From: Flaveria trinervia
Taxonomy: Eukaryota > Streptophyta > Magnoliopsida > Asterales > Asteraceae
NCBI GenBank assembly: GCA_025506515.1
Contig: CM046457.1
Span: 5,304,944-5,368,943, forward strand
Length of the DNA: 64,000 nt
Direction: 5' to 3'
The notes beneath the pieces were generated by a model. The model saw nothing but the letters and a program-made list of their open reading frames with translations. It had not been told where the DNA came from and made no database searches. Below, piece after piece: positions 35,462 through 47,199 of the stretch; the stretch's first letter is position 1, and the number at the start of each line of letters is the position of its first letter. Both the position numbers and the translations under genes were made by a program.

Positions 35462-36012
35462 AGGGTAAGGTTATCTTAAGAACCACTATTTTTTTGTTAG
35501 AACTCTAGGAATCAATCTGAATCATTAATTTTTTATCACATGCAAATCAAATTTTATTTCACCCATTTTTTAAAATGTTCATAACTTTTTTTCACGACAT
35601 CATTTTTCCAAAAAAATTTCACCATTAAATTTAGTATTTTTTTATCTTTCCAACGCCTACCATATTGATATATTTTTTAATCAAAATCGTCCACCCGTTG
35701 TTTACATATGTGTAAAACTGGTTATACATATTTGTAATACTAGATTTACACATATGTAAATCCGGTATTATACATGTGTAAAATGAATTTCATAAAGAAA
35801 CGAGTTTTTTCTTTATTTTTTATAATTTTTTATGAAAGAAGGAAACTAAGGGAACATTTTTGTGTTTTTATTTTTTTTATTTTTATGTTATTTTTTGATT
35901 TATAATTTTTTAAATATGTTTTTGTTAATTACAATTTTACCATTAAAAATTAATGGGTTGAGATTGGTTACTAGAGTTCTCATAAAAAAAGTAAGTTCTC
36001 ATTTGATATCTC
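35462..36012. mobile_element. Twin MITE, copy 2 (551 bp)
   Basis: Same orientation and layout as copy 1: AGGGTAAGG start, AACTCTAGGAA near the left, ACTAGAGTTCTCA near the right, internal ACATATGTGTAA palindromes (35700-35790). A related start, AGGATAAAATTAAAATGAGAAC, at 36024 hints at a third member. Confidence 0.7.
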
Positions 36013-36778
36013 TTATATATATAGGATAAAATTAAAATGAGAACTCAACCTAATTATAAAAACTCTTTAACTCTATATGAACTATTGATTGTATTCTAAT
36101 AGCTGGTGACAGGTGTTCATATATTTTTATTGATACAAAAGGGCATTTTTGACATTTTAATTGTACACAAAAATAAACTTATAATATGATGGTGACAAGT
36201 GTCACCATATATTTTTAAAAGATTTTATCTACTTTTTTATATAAAAGTTTACCCTCTTTAATTAAAAATCTTTAAAACTTTTTTATACATTGTTAAATAT
36301 CCATAAAAATTACACCATTAAACTCGTCTTAATTTTATATGTAATTCCAATATAGTCTCGAAAAATTTTAGATTTTTTTAAACACTACTTATTACACAAC
36401 TGTAACATGTATAGAAATGTATTGTGTCGTTGTAAGTTTAGGGTTACAATAATGTAACACAGTGTAACACTTATTTACAATGATTATATCAAGATCATTT
36501 AAATGCAAATTCTAATACTTATAGTGAATTACATCATTTGTAATACTTTATAATGAATTATCTAAAAAAACATATATAAAAACCAACAAAATAAAACCTA
36601 ATACAATAGGTTCAATTCCTTTTCCAAATGCAAATCCAAAGTGAAATAAATCTTGACCTGGTGCATCATCGTTACCATTCCCTTTCGTGAAAAACACCAC
36701 ACTTTATAAATATTAATCATTTAGTAATTACTTCTAGTGAATCACATTATATTATAATTAGTTATAGTGACTTATAAT
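36013..36778. other. AT-rich DNA left of the copia element
   Basis: It may hold a third relative of the twin MITEs starting at 36024. A short glycine-rich frame on the minus strand (about 36590-36690) is unassigned. No TTL exon was found here, although this is the left flank of the element next to the TTL remnant. Confidence 0.3.
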
Positions 36779-37587
36779 TGCAGGACCATTGAAGGGTTAC
36801 ACACTTACAACACAGCAACACAATGAGGAGAATAACTTAACTTAATCAAACAGACAAACTGGATTAACCACAAGAGATGACACTAAGAACACAAGTAACT
36901 ATGAGACAAAACAAGTAAACAAGATACCAAAAGATGGTTTTCAAGGGTGCAGTATATTGCTTTCTCAAGTTCTATTACAAGTGTTACAAAGCATATCAAT
37001 AAGGTTACAAGAACATGAGATACTTATACTACATCCTACAGCTGACCATACTATGAAAGTCAGCTGGATACAATTGACTAGACACTACTCAAAATCAATT
37101 GTAGAATCAAAAGGCAGATTGCCTTTTGATTTTGTGACTATGACATGCCATAACTCACATCCTAATATATTACAAAAAGGATGAAGTACATAAAGTAGAA
37201 AGTTACAGACACAAAACCTCAATGTACAGTTTACCAAAAGCATGGACCTTTTCACCAACTCATGTAAGTTGGTGGCTTTTCAAAGTTGCAGTGGAAAGGT
37301 GTCCAGCTTTAAGGAAAAATACATATGATAAAGCATGTTGTTAAAAGTCTTCGGAAGAAATCTGTCTTCTAGTGTTGACTTCGGAATTCTTTCTCTCTGA
37401 AGCTTCGGAAGACTTCATCTTTGGCTTCAAAAGATACTGGTCTTGGCTTTGGAAGATTTCACACTTAGAATATTTTTAATGTTAGTGTGAAACTTCTGAA
37501 GCATTCTACTTCAGTACTTGTGCAGCATGCATGTAGAGAAGACTTTGGGTGTTTGGGTTGCATCAGCCTCTTCATATATTTTTTACA
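36779..37587 (-). repeat. Copia 3' LTR
   Basis: Read on -, it runs from TGTAAAAAAT at 37587 to ...GGTCCTGCA at 36779. It matches 59648-60420 along its length. It contains the hairpin at 37105-37131 and three TTCGGAA 7-mers. Confidence 0.85.
37105..37131 (-). other. 12-bp LTR hairpin, 3' LTR copy
   Basis: AATCAAAAGGCA-GAT-TGCCTTTTGATT is a perfect 12-bp stem with a 3-nt loop. The 5' LTR copy is also perfect but has G-C where this copy has A-T. Confidence 0.85.
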
Positions 37588-37600
37588 AACTCCCCCTAGG
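37588..37600 (-). promoter_or_regulatory. Copia polypurine tract
   Basis: CCTAGGGGGAGTT on the minus strand directly precedes the 3' LTR. Confidence 0.8.
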
Positions 37601-37694
37601 CTGATGCTACAAAAACACTTTAGAAAACTTCAGATATCGACAATCCTCATCAGGATGATGACCAAACCCTTCTTCATGAGATGATCAAGATCCT

Positions 37695-37858
37695 TCAGAC
37701 TCTCAAAGTGTCTTCTCATGTCAAAGAGATCATGCAGAGGCAAGTTGAACATGTCTTGCCATGTGTAGACATTCTCAATTCCATGATCTCTAATGACATG
37801 CCATCTATCCGGATTAGTGATGTATGTCCAGGAAAAGATGGGTCTTCCTGATGCTAGA
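37695..37858. repeat. 164-bp duplication, left copy
   Basis: Nearly identical to 40358-40521. It is part of the copia 3' ORF (minus strand, ending HFESLKDLDHL...). It abuts the insertion at 37859. Confidence 0.9.
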
Positions 37859-39142
37859 TGTCACACCCCAACCTTGACGGCGGAAACGTCGAGATGTGAG
37901 GGTTAAGATTGTTCACAGCCACATAACGCTATATTAAAATATAAATATTATTATCATAAGTCTTGAAATGAAATACAATCATAAGTCTTATACAAGAATA
38001 AGTTCAAACATAACATAACATGATGTAACTTTTTATTTCATTATCTAGGTCCAAGTCCTAGATTATAGCATGCTTCAAAAGGATCACTTTAAACTTGAGG
38101 TTGACCTGAAACATGATAAAAATAAGAGTCAACTAAAAATAGTTGGTGAGTTTCCAAGGTTTTTATACATAATATGAATAAGTTATAAGTAGCAATTCAT
38201 GTCATAGGTCATAAGCAAGTAAGGTTATAGAACACATATCGTTACAACCAAACCTCGACTTGATTACAAGTTTAAAAGATTGGCTAAGTGTATTTGGTTC
38301 CCATGATGAACAAGCATACGTCATCAGGAGCCGGCAATACCTCGGCTTTAGCACCAAATAGGCTTGTCAGGCCCAAAGATCTAAGACGTCGCCAGGCTAG
38401 CAATAGTTAATGATTGTAAACAAACTATGTATCTCATACAATCACTTACAATACACAAATAACCATGAAAAAATAATAAGTTGAATTGCATGTGATTTAC
38501 AAGTCTCAAATGAGTATAAGTGTATCAAGTATAAGCTATCATGTTTCACCCCAAATTAGTGTGAAAATATGGAAAAAAGGGCAAGGAAAACTCACTTGTC
38601 AAATAAGTATATAATGAAGATTAATAAGAAAAAAATATGCCGTTCCAAGATAAAACGTCACAAGGCACCTAAATATGTAAATATTATAAGATTTAGGTTA
38701 ATAATAAGATTAACGAGTTAACATGAACTAGAGTATTAGAATTTTGGGGATTTTTATAAAGTTTATAAAGTTAATAAATTATTATAAAAAATGCCACTTA
38801 TGAAATTTATAAATTTATTTTTGACGAAATTGATCCTTTGTGAATAACTTGTGATTTTATTTATAAAATGATATTTAAATTCTATAAATATCATGATAAA
38901 TCCATAAACATAAGGTCTAATATTAATTTAATGTCTTTAAGTATAATAAACTAATTTTTATAAAAATATTTAATTATTACATTTGTAAATAATTAAAATT
39001 ATTACAAAGTTTTGCGAGAATAAATTTCTAAGAAATAATTAGATGGCTTTATAATTATTAGGGTTTATAAAATTCATTTTTATAACTATTATAAATTTTT
39101 TATAATTAGTTTTAAGCCAAAAAGGCTTAAAAATAATTACAT

Positions 39143-39209
39143 GAGGTGCCCGGGTTCGAACCCGTGATCTCATGTATGGGGAACATGACTTAACCAGTGA
39201 ACCAGGCTT
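39143..39209 (-). promoter_or_regulatory. tRNA-like A/B-box module in LTR C
   Basis: On the minus strand: TGGTTCACTGGTTA (A-box-like, 39204-39191), then CATGT-TCCCCAT-ACATG (a 5-bp stem with a 7-nt loop, like an anticodon arm, 39187-39171), then GGGTTCGAACCC (B-box, 39163-39152) in a T-arm-like hairpin. A, anticodon-like and B elements are in tRNA order and spacing. The acceptor stem is weak. Confidence 0.65.
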
Positions 39210-40039
39210 CCAGCCGCGGTTATAACCTGGTTTTTAAAACTTAAAAACCATCGCGAATGAAACCCCCAAATTCCCATATAAACCCTAGAACTTGTTTACC
39301 CCAAATCGAACCCCAATTCGATTATGATCATGAAATTAACCTTGGGGCTTTTAATCCCCAAGTAAAAACCGAGTGTGTAGGTGAAATCAATTACCCGAAT
39401 TGAAGAAGAACAGATGAAGAACAGTCGCTGCTAAGGCCGTGACACACGTACGAATGGTTCGATGCTCAAACAATGATGGAAATCAAATTGAACTCGTGGG
39501 AAGCTTCGAATAGTGTTCTTGATGCAAAACCCCTTGCCAATTTCAGTTTAAACCAATCGGAAGATGGGTTTCGACTATGTCGCAGCCTCGCGATGAATGT
39601 GATGATTGAATTTGATGTTTGCGCTTGTTTCAGGTGAAATTGATTATTGTATACGATTAAAGGTAAATAGACGTTCGTTCATGTTGGTTTAATTGAGTTA
39701 TTATTGGTTTTTAAGGCTCGAACGGCTGTGGGATTAATACTTCGGTTATTCACTCGATTAGGATTAGTAACCGACATTTAAAGATGATTAATTGCCATGA
39801 TTAGGTTCGAATCATGTACACGAAAAGGTTTAGAACGGTTTAGAGTCGTTTTTCGAAGGTTTTGGTGAGTTTTAAGGACCGTCGGCGACGGCCGGTGACT
39901 GGCCGGAGAATCGGGAAAGGAAAACGGGGGTGGGGGTTGGGTTTTAATAATTTTCACTTTTAGTCCCCACAGTTTTGTTTTTATTATTTTATGAACAAAA
40001 CTTGCATTTAAAGTTTTAAAAACAACAATTTACCCCCCT

Positions 40040-40240
40040 AACTTAATTGCTTTAAGTTCTCATTATTATTATAGTATTATTATTATTAATATTATCTTTA
40101 TTATTAATATTATTATTATTTATAATGTTATAACTATTAGTGTTATAGTTATTATTATTAGCGTTGCTATTATAACTTGTACTCCTATTAATATTAACAT
40201 AATTAATATTATTTGATATATATATATATATTTATATATA
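40040..40240. repeat. ATT/TATA-rich microsatellite tract in LTR C
   Basis: Interrupted (ATT)n followed by (TA)n near the 5' end of LTR-like insertion C. Confidence 0.8.
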
Positions 40241-40334
40241 TATTTTAACCTTCATATATTAAAAGTTAGTGATAACTAAAAAGAAATAAGCACATGAGTT
40301 TTCATAATAGACAATAACGACCCTTATAAGAATA

Positions 40335-40521
40335 ACATGCCATCTTTCCGGATTAGTTCAGACTCTCAAAGTGTCTTCTCATGTCTAAGAGATCATGCAG
40401 AGGCAAGTTGAACATGTCTTGCCATGTGTAGACGTTCTCAATTCCATGATCTCTAATGACATGCCATCTTTCTGGATTAGTGATGTATGTCCAGGAAAAG
40501 ATGGGTCTTCCTGATGCTAGA
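40335..40521. repeat. Partial 23-bp copy plus right copy of the 164-bp duplication
   Basis: 40335-40357 repeats an internal piece of the unit (ACATGCCATCTTTCCGGATT). 40358-40521 is the full 164-bp copy, which continues into intact 3' ORF sequence. The two joined pieces mean at least two rearrangement steps. Confidence 0.85.
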
Positions 40522-43137
40522 GGAGCTACTTGATTAACATTTGATGGAGCATCCTCTAGTTGCACATTCTCAGGATGTTCTGAGTCATCCCGAGGTTCAG
40601 AAAAGGATGGAACTTTCTTTTTCTTTGGCTTTGGTTTAAGAGCCATCCTTTTTCTTCTTTTGGAGCTTTTTAACTGAGAAGACTGGCCTGCAGCACCTGG
40701 TTGGTCTTTATTGTCTTTCTCAGTTGGGTTTTCCTCTCTCACAAGGTCAGATTGAGAGGGGATAGAACCCTACTGTGGATCAGAAGATGAAGCTTGCTGA
40801 GATTCAGTAAGAGGTCCAGGTTGTGATGTCTCTGGTTGTTCAACCTTAACCTCCACTTTAGGTGGGGCTTGACTTGAGGGGAGTGTAAGTCAACCAGCTC
40901 TCCACTCTCGATCTTCTGCTTGATCACCCTGATATGCTCATCCATAGTGGATAGAGACATGGGGCCAAGTCTCCTTCCGGAGAATCCATACAACTTCAAG
41001 AAGCTCATCATCCTCTGCCTGTCAACAGACTTCTTCATGCTCTTATGGATGATGGCTCTTGATTAGCAACTTCTTCCCTTAGCTTCATTTTAGTTGTCTT
41101 TCTTTCCTTGACTATCTCAAGTTCGAGTTGTTTGAGATACTCAAACTAAACATAGTCATAGGACAAGGGAAGAAGTGCTTCTTCCTGATAGAGGCCTGTG
41201 GCACTCAGGTAGTTGATCATCTTGATCCTATCTTCTTCTTTATCTACCTGAGGTTTTTGTTGAACACCTCCTCTTGTGTAGGACTTTCTTGAACTGGGGA
41301 GAGGGTAGGCATATGCTTGTACAATCTTTTCTTTCTTCTGTCTTCTTTGATTTGTACCAAAAGCTCTGTATCTTCTGCCTCCTTCTTCTCCCTTGACCTT
41401 TCCAGGTCAACCAGTTCATTCAATTCTTCCAAGGGGAGAGAGATTACACTATCTATGTCATAGTTCTTTGTCTGCAGATAGTTTATGCTGACTGCCCTTA
41501 ACTCATCATTCTGAGTATCTGGTTTGGGGGCAGCCTTGATAGTAGACTCCATGAGTCTTGAAGACTCAGTAGAGGAACTTTCTCCCCTCAGCTTCCTTTT
41601 GAACTCTCTCTCCTCCTCCTTAATCTCCTCAGATGTCATCTTTCTTTTCCCTTTGTCACTCAAAGACCTTTATGACTCAGGGTGGAGAGAGCTTTGGTCT
41701 TCATTGCTTAATGTATCTTCTAAGCTCTAGCCAGAGAGAGGTTGAGAAGCACCTTCACCAGCAGGTGTCTCAGAGGGAATGTGAATCTCTACAGCAGTTG
41801 ATGATGATGAGACAGGGCTTTCAGGTTCTGTCACTAGGCCTTTACTCATGGTTTCCCCTATGAAACTAATCTTAGGGTCTGCCTCAACTTCCAGTTGACC
41901 GATGGCATTACCTGATTTCCTAAGTCTCCTCCTGAAGCTGAACTCTGCAGTATTCTGTCTTGGATACTTTGAGCCAGCCTGTCAGCTTGTCTTGATTTGC
42001 TTTGATTGACAATTGGCATGTTGACTAGATCTAAACCTTCATAGAAGTTCAAGGTCTGAAAACTGAAGACCCCTTGCTGCCCTTGAACTCTTATGATGAT
42101 TAGGGCTTTCCTGTTGCTGTCATACCTTCACCTAATGATATGATTTGAAGTTGGTGGATATGACATTGCCCTTGGTATTCCTTCCTCAAACAGACTCTGA
42201 ATGATAAATTCTATTTGGTCCAAATCAATATGAACCTGAGGAAGTTGCTGAGTATGCATATTTGCAAGTGAGGATGGTGAGTCCTCAATGTCCACACTCA
42301 TTGAAGAACTCCCAGGTTTTGTGGTTGTAATGACTTTCTTCCCCTTTTTGGTAGCATCACCCACTTACATAGGTGAGCTAGAGGTCAGGTCAATCACATT
42401 CACAGGTTCTTGTGGTCCTGGTTGAGCTCGTCTAAGGGTCTCCCAGCTAGTTTTTCCTTAAGATAAGAAATCTCAAGTTGTTGATCTTTGATCCTGTTGT
42501 GTAAGGTAGTCACCTGAGATTCAAGGTGACTAACCTTTGAGACTAAATAGGTGCATGTTTTGGATAGTTTTTGCACTTTTAGTCTCAGATTCCTCTCATC
42601 TTCATCAGAAGAATCATTGGGGGATGAGATGATTGGACTAGAGTCCTCTCTCTTACCACCAGCTTGAGGTTCTTGGCTGCTTAATTTCCTCTGGTCATTG
42701 GCAGTCTCAATTAAGATGTCAATGGGCTGAGTTGCCATGGTTGAGGTCTTAATGATGGAATCATTTTTAAAAGTGAGAGCCTCTTCCATATGGACATCCT
42801 GAACAGGTTCAGAAGTGTCAACTCAGTAGTAGGTGACTGATGGGGGCTAGAAATAAAAGCCTCAGAAGCACTCATCTCTCTTTGAGTAGGGGGGAAAAGA
42901 AGAGATAATCATTGTACTCATTGAAACCTAGATCTTGATCAATGTAGAAGTCAAGGTTGGGGATTGGTTGGTTAAGATAAAGGATGGGGATGGTAACTGT
43001 CCCTTGAAGGTTGATCACTTGAGTGTTGAGACTCAGAGTGATGGTAAGGCAGTTGGGCTTATGAGCTCATCAGGCTAAGCATGAGGAACCTCAGCAATGA
43101 TTCTTGAAGAGATGGGAGTGGTCTGCTCCTCAGGAGA
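40353..43137 (-). pseudogene. Copia extra 3' ORF, distal part (env-like position)
   Basis: Minus-strand frames at 42789-42400, 42364-42128, 42052-41858, 41663-41244, 41038-40739 and 40742-40353 together form one decayed protein broken by stops and frameshifts. It is hydrophilic, Lys/Glu/Ser-rich, with a coiled coil near 42600-42440 (leucine heptads around VSHLESQVTTLHNRI) and a basic KPKPKKKK patch near 40610. The C-terminus reads RPIFSWTYI...WQDMFNLPLHDL. No signal peptide or clear membrane segment. Its place between RNase H and the 3' LTR matches the extra ORF of SIRE-type elements. Function unknown. Confidence 0.6.
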
Positions 43138-44982
43138 TGTAACACCGAATATTTATTATTTTGAAGCCGGTGAAGAAAGAAAAGAAAATAAAGTCCAAAA
43201 GTCGAGGGACCAAACCCGCCAACGAAGAAAAGTTGGGAAATGTGGTGACATATGTAGGGAGAGGGCAGCCCACTCTCCCCACACCACATTTCAGCTCACA
43301 AAGAGGACAATAGAGAGAAAGAGGAGAAAAAGAGGAAAAAGTGTTGGTTGGGTCGGTTCGGGTCGCCAAAATCGTCGTGAAGCAAGCCGAATTGAAGCTC
43401 TTGTCATTGTGCTCGTTTAGGTGAGTTCTAGGACCTCTTTTACTTGTTTTCAAACGATTTGGGGCTGGAAAACATCTGAAATCGAGTTTTTCGTATGTGT
43501 GTAAGTTTGACCCGTTTGGTAGTTGTATGTATATTTATGACGCGATTGTGACTTGATTTCTTGCTTGTTGTGCTTGAATGATGTTATGGTATGCATCCTA
43601 AGGTTAGGATGGTTGATTTAGGCTTAAAATGGGTTTAGATGAGTTTGGAGGCCGAAAACCCTCGGCTGCAGTCGGGTTGAACTGCATTCTGCATCAGTTA
43701 GGGCTAGGCGACCGACTGGAGGCCGAATGGAGGCCATACGGCCGATTAGGGTGCGATTGGGGTCCATTCGTACGATTGGGGTTCATTCGCACGACTGGAG
43801 GGCCAGTCGCATGGGGTCATGCGACTGAGGGTTCATTCGCACGACTGAAGGTCCAGTCGCATAGGTGTACATCCGCATTGTCCATTCGCACGACTGGATG
43901 TTCATTCGCATAGGTGTTCATCCGTATTAGTTCAATCGCATGATGTTCAGTCGCATGGAGGCAATGCGACTGAAGGGTGTCCATACGCCCGAATAGGGCT
44001 GTTGAACCCGAGGAAGGTGTAGATTGACTTCTGATTTTCGGGGGTAAGTGCAGATGTAAGTTTTGATGTGAAGGTTCCCATAAGAGTTTTTAAGATGACA
44101 ATCGAGGTCTTAGAGGCATGTTGGGCATGATGAGGGTGATGATGTTGTACATTATGCATGTATGATGTGATGTTGATGCATGTTTATGTTCCTTAATGTG
44201 ATGTATACTATCTTTCCTGTGGCTTTACTTGTTATGATGAATGAACGAAGTATTATGTAATGTAAAGTGAAAGATAAAGAAAGAGGAACATGATGAACGA
44301 ATGAACGTCTTGCACACATCGGATACGGGGTCTTCTTGGTGATTGACCCTAAATGTAGAACCTCTACCGCTCACCCCTAGTACTGTGGCATACGTTTAGC
44401 TGTCATTTGTTGACTTCGGCCCAGTAGCTAAGACTGATGGTTACTCCTAGTACCGTGGCATACGTTAGCTGTCATTTGTTGACTTCGGCCCGGTAGCTAC
44501 GACTAACCGGGGTGTAGCACATGGTATTGGTTTGGGATGATGTCCGATGCGCAAGTAAGGTAATGGAAGAACGAATGAACGAATGAAGAAGATAATAATG
44601 ATATTATCTATGTGTACGTATGATGTGTGATCATGTAAAAGTACGAACAGTTTTATATGAATGTAAAGTATGTTTATTTATAAAACTAGAACTCACTCAG
44701 CAACGCTGACTTTGATGTGTTTCCAGTTGGCAGGTAATGATTGCTGAGGATGGCACGGGCGACTACTCAGCCTTTTTGGGATGGCATTCTTTTGATTAAT
44801 GTTTTTGCATTGTAATGCGAACAAAAAATTTTTGTAAGAATGTTGTATTAGTTTGCAAAAGCATTTACATGGAAATGAAAGTTTGTTTTAGTTTTCCGCT
44901 GCGATTTATTAATACAAATGTATTATATGTTTTATGTGCGATGAGAACCCAGCTGTAAGCGTCCCGGGAACGGGGCCTTACA
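43138..44982 (+). repeat. Gypsy 5' LTR (1845 bp)
   Basis: TG...CA ends. It includes two hairpins with CAGTCGCAT/ATGCGACTG stems (43804-43827 and 43946-43974), many ATTCGCACGACTG-type short repeats at 43760-43980, and a 70-bp tandem duplication at 44377-44515. Confidence 0.9.
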
Positions 44983-44984
44983 AG

Positions 44985-44997
44985 TGGTATCAGAGCC
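44985..44997 (+). promoter_or_regulatory. Gypsy primer-binding site
   Basis: TGGTATCAGAGCC, complementary to the initiator-Met tRNA 3' end, two bases after the LTR. Confidence 0.9.
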
Positions 44998-45326
44998 AAA
45001 GTTTAAGTGAAATGGGTAAATTTTCAAAATAAACCTAATCTTAACTGAGAATGGGACGGAAAGGGAATGGGATGCCAATCTGAGTAGCTGCGTGCCATCA
45101 GGTATTTTCGTAAGGTTAACCGGTTTTATGTGCGCATGGTATGTGTTATGTGTTGTATGCAGATTTAAATACTGATGTAGTCAGGACAGGTAATTTGGGG
45201 TATGAAGAGTAAAGTAAGTGGCTAATCACAACTGGACACTGTAATTAGGGACTTACTATACTTGACATAAACTGAGTTGTTTCCTTGAATGACGTGTTGG
45301 TGTTTGAATCTTTCAGTGTGCGTGTG

Positions 45327-46530
45327 ATGGCCGGAGGTAGATCTTCGAAAGCTTCTAGGGGTGGAGGTCACGGTGCTGAACCGCGACCCAAGAGAGGGAG
45401 ACCCAGAGTTGAGAGAGTGGTTCATGAAGAACCAGAGATCCCTCATCCGGAGGGTGGCGACGAAAGTGCCAATCTGAGAGCCTCAGTAAAGGAGGCTGTT
45501 GTAGAAGAAGTCCATCAGGTCATGCAGACAATTTTACCGTCTGTGGTGACTGAAGTTATTAAGGCTGTACGAGAAGGGAAAGAAAAGAAAGAAACAAATC
45601 CTCTGGAGGACCGGAACACAGCCAGAGCCGGAAACGGTTTTGTCCGATGATGAAGAGGAAGAAGAAGAACCTGTGCCAGAGGCAGTGCGAGGATGTAATA
45701 CTGGGCATTTATGAGATGCAAGCCCCCTACTTTTGATGGAAAGGCACCGCTGCAGCCGCTCACCGTGGGTGAGGGAAATGGAAGCTGTTCTCGATATCAG
45801 CGAGTGCCGAGAGGACCAAAAGGTGAAGTTTGCTACCCACTCTTTTGTGGATTCAGCTCTGTCTGGTGGGACAACATTGTCCAAGCTGAGGGTAAGTAGG
45901 GCGATGGGAAAATGAAATGGCCTGAGCGAGAAGGTTGGTGATTGAGGAATTTTGTCCTCATCGAAATGGACAAGTTGGAAAGGGAGGTTTTCTGCAGTTG
46001 GAGCTGAACCATGACACACCAGCAGTATACCACCAAGTTTAATGAAATCGCATGCTTGTGCCTGATCAGGTGACGCCTCTGTCTCGGAAAATCAAGAGGT
46101 ACATTCAGGCTTACCGGTGGATGTTCGCCGGCATATGATCGCCGCCCGGCCAAGCACGTTTAGGTCGGCGGTTGATTTTTGGCAGGGAGGCTGTATGATG
46201 AGCGGAAGTGGTGGTGACTGAAGCAAGTAAGAAGGGTGGTGGTGATCGGAACTGGAACGGGAAACGTTTGGTCGGGGTGATGCCCCGATGGGTAATAAAA
46301 AGGCACGTGATGAACGCCTGTGGTCACTCAAGTGCGGGGTCGAAAAGGTGTGGCAAGTGTGGAAGGGAGCACAGCGGGGAATGTAGGTTTGGGTCAAACT
46401 TATGCTTCAAGTGTGGAAACAGGGCATATGGCGAAGGATTGCATGTCGAGCAATGTTTAACTGTGGGGAAAACTGGTCATATGAGCAGAGATTGTAAGAA
46501 GTCGAGGACTGAGGGTTCAGGGGTGAAGAA
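45327..46530 (+). pseudogene. Gypsy gag with zinc knuckles, frameshifted
   Basis: I take the ATG at 45327, which opens a basic Gly/Arg-rich N-terminus (GGRSSKASRGGG, then KRGRPR). The capsid region continues around 45710-45900 in alternating frames (PPTFDG..., REMEAVLDISECREDQKV..., WWDNIV-like). Two CCHC-type knuckles follow (CGKCGREHSGEC near 46340-46380 and a GHMSRDC segment near 46475-46500). The frame changes at least four times, mostly beside homopolymers. It would form the virus-like particle. Confidence 0.75.
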
Positions 46531-46539
46531 GACGGAAGT

Positions 46540-46990
46540 GATGAACGAGGGCGCGCGCCAGGCGTTCACCATGACACAGGAGGAGGCTAGGACGGACCCT
46601 GATGTTGTGTCCGGTACGTTTCTAGTGAACCAGACTTTAGCTTCTGTGTTATTTGATTCGGGTGCTAGTAAGAGTTTTATTTCTGCTGCTTTTTGTGCTA
46701 AGCTGCCTGTTAGTAGTAGACGTGTTGACGGCGCCCTTTGATGTAGAAACTGCCATAGGTAAGTCTACCAGGATTTTTGAGATGATAGAGAATTGTGATG
46801 TGGAACTTGAGGGTCACAAGTTTCTTGTTAGACCGTTGTGATGACCTTGGGTGGTTTTGATTTGGTTCTTGGGATGGATTGGTTGGCGGACTTCGAGGCA
46901 AACATTGTGTGTCGCAAGAAGATGGTTCGTTGACAGCGCCTGACGGAAGTTTGTAACGGTTTATGGTGATCGGTTACTACGATTCCGAAG
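46540..46990 (+). pseudogene. Gypsy aspartic protease region
   Basis: The frame 46208-46741 contains VLFDSGASKSFIS with the catalytic Asp-Ser-Gly of retropepsins at about 46648-46656. Downstream, an LGMDWL-like block near 46870 lies in another frame. Confidence 0.75.
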
Positions 46991-47199
46991 TGATCTCAAT
47001 GGCTGGCGGGGAAGTGTAGAGGCGTGGATGTAGCCCTACTTGGCTTATGTAAGGGTGGATACACCCACACCACAACTAGCCGATGTACTGGTTGTGTGTG
47101 ACTTTCCAGACGTGTTCCCAGAAGACTTATCAGGAGTGCCACTGACAGAGAGATTGATTTCAGATTGATCTGATACCGGGTGCCCAACCTTTGCCAAGG

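Larger units (their letters stand above)
37859..40337 (-). mobile_element. LTR-like insertion C within the copia 3' ORF
   Basis: On the minus strand it ends GGTGTGACA at 37859 like solo LTRs A and B, and shares their middle segments (the cluster around CATACGTCATCAGGAGCC and AAATAGGCTTGTCAG). Its 5' end would be TGTTATTC at 40337, which does not match the TGTAACATCC of A and B, so that edge may be altered. Flanks lack a 5-bp duplication; instead 164 bp of host sequence occurs on both sides. It carries the third tRNA-like module. Confidence 0.7.

Noticed and set aside
39143..39209. A functional tRNA gene in LTR C
   Set aside because: The T-arm and anticodon-like arm fold, but the acceptor stem does not pair well and the loop lacks the usual U33.
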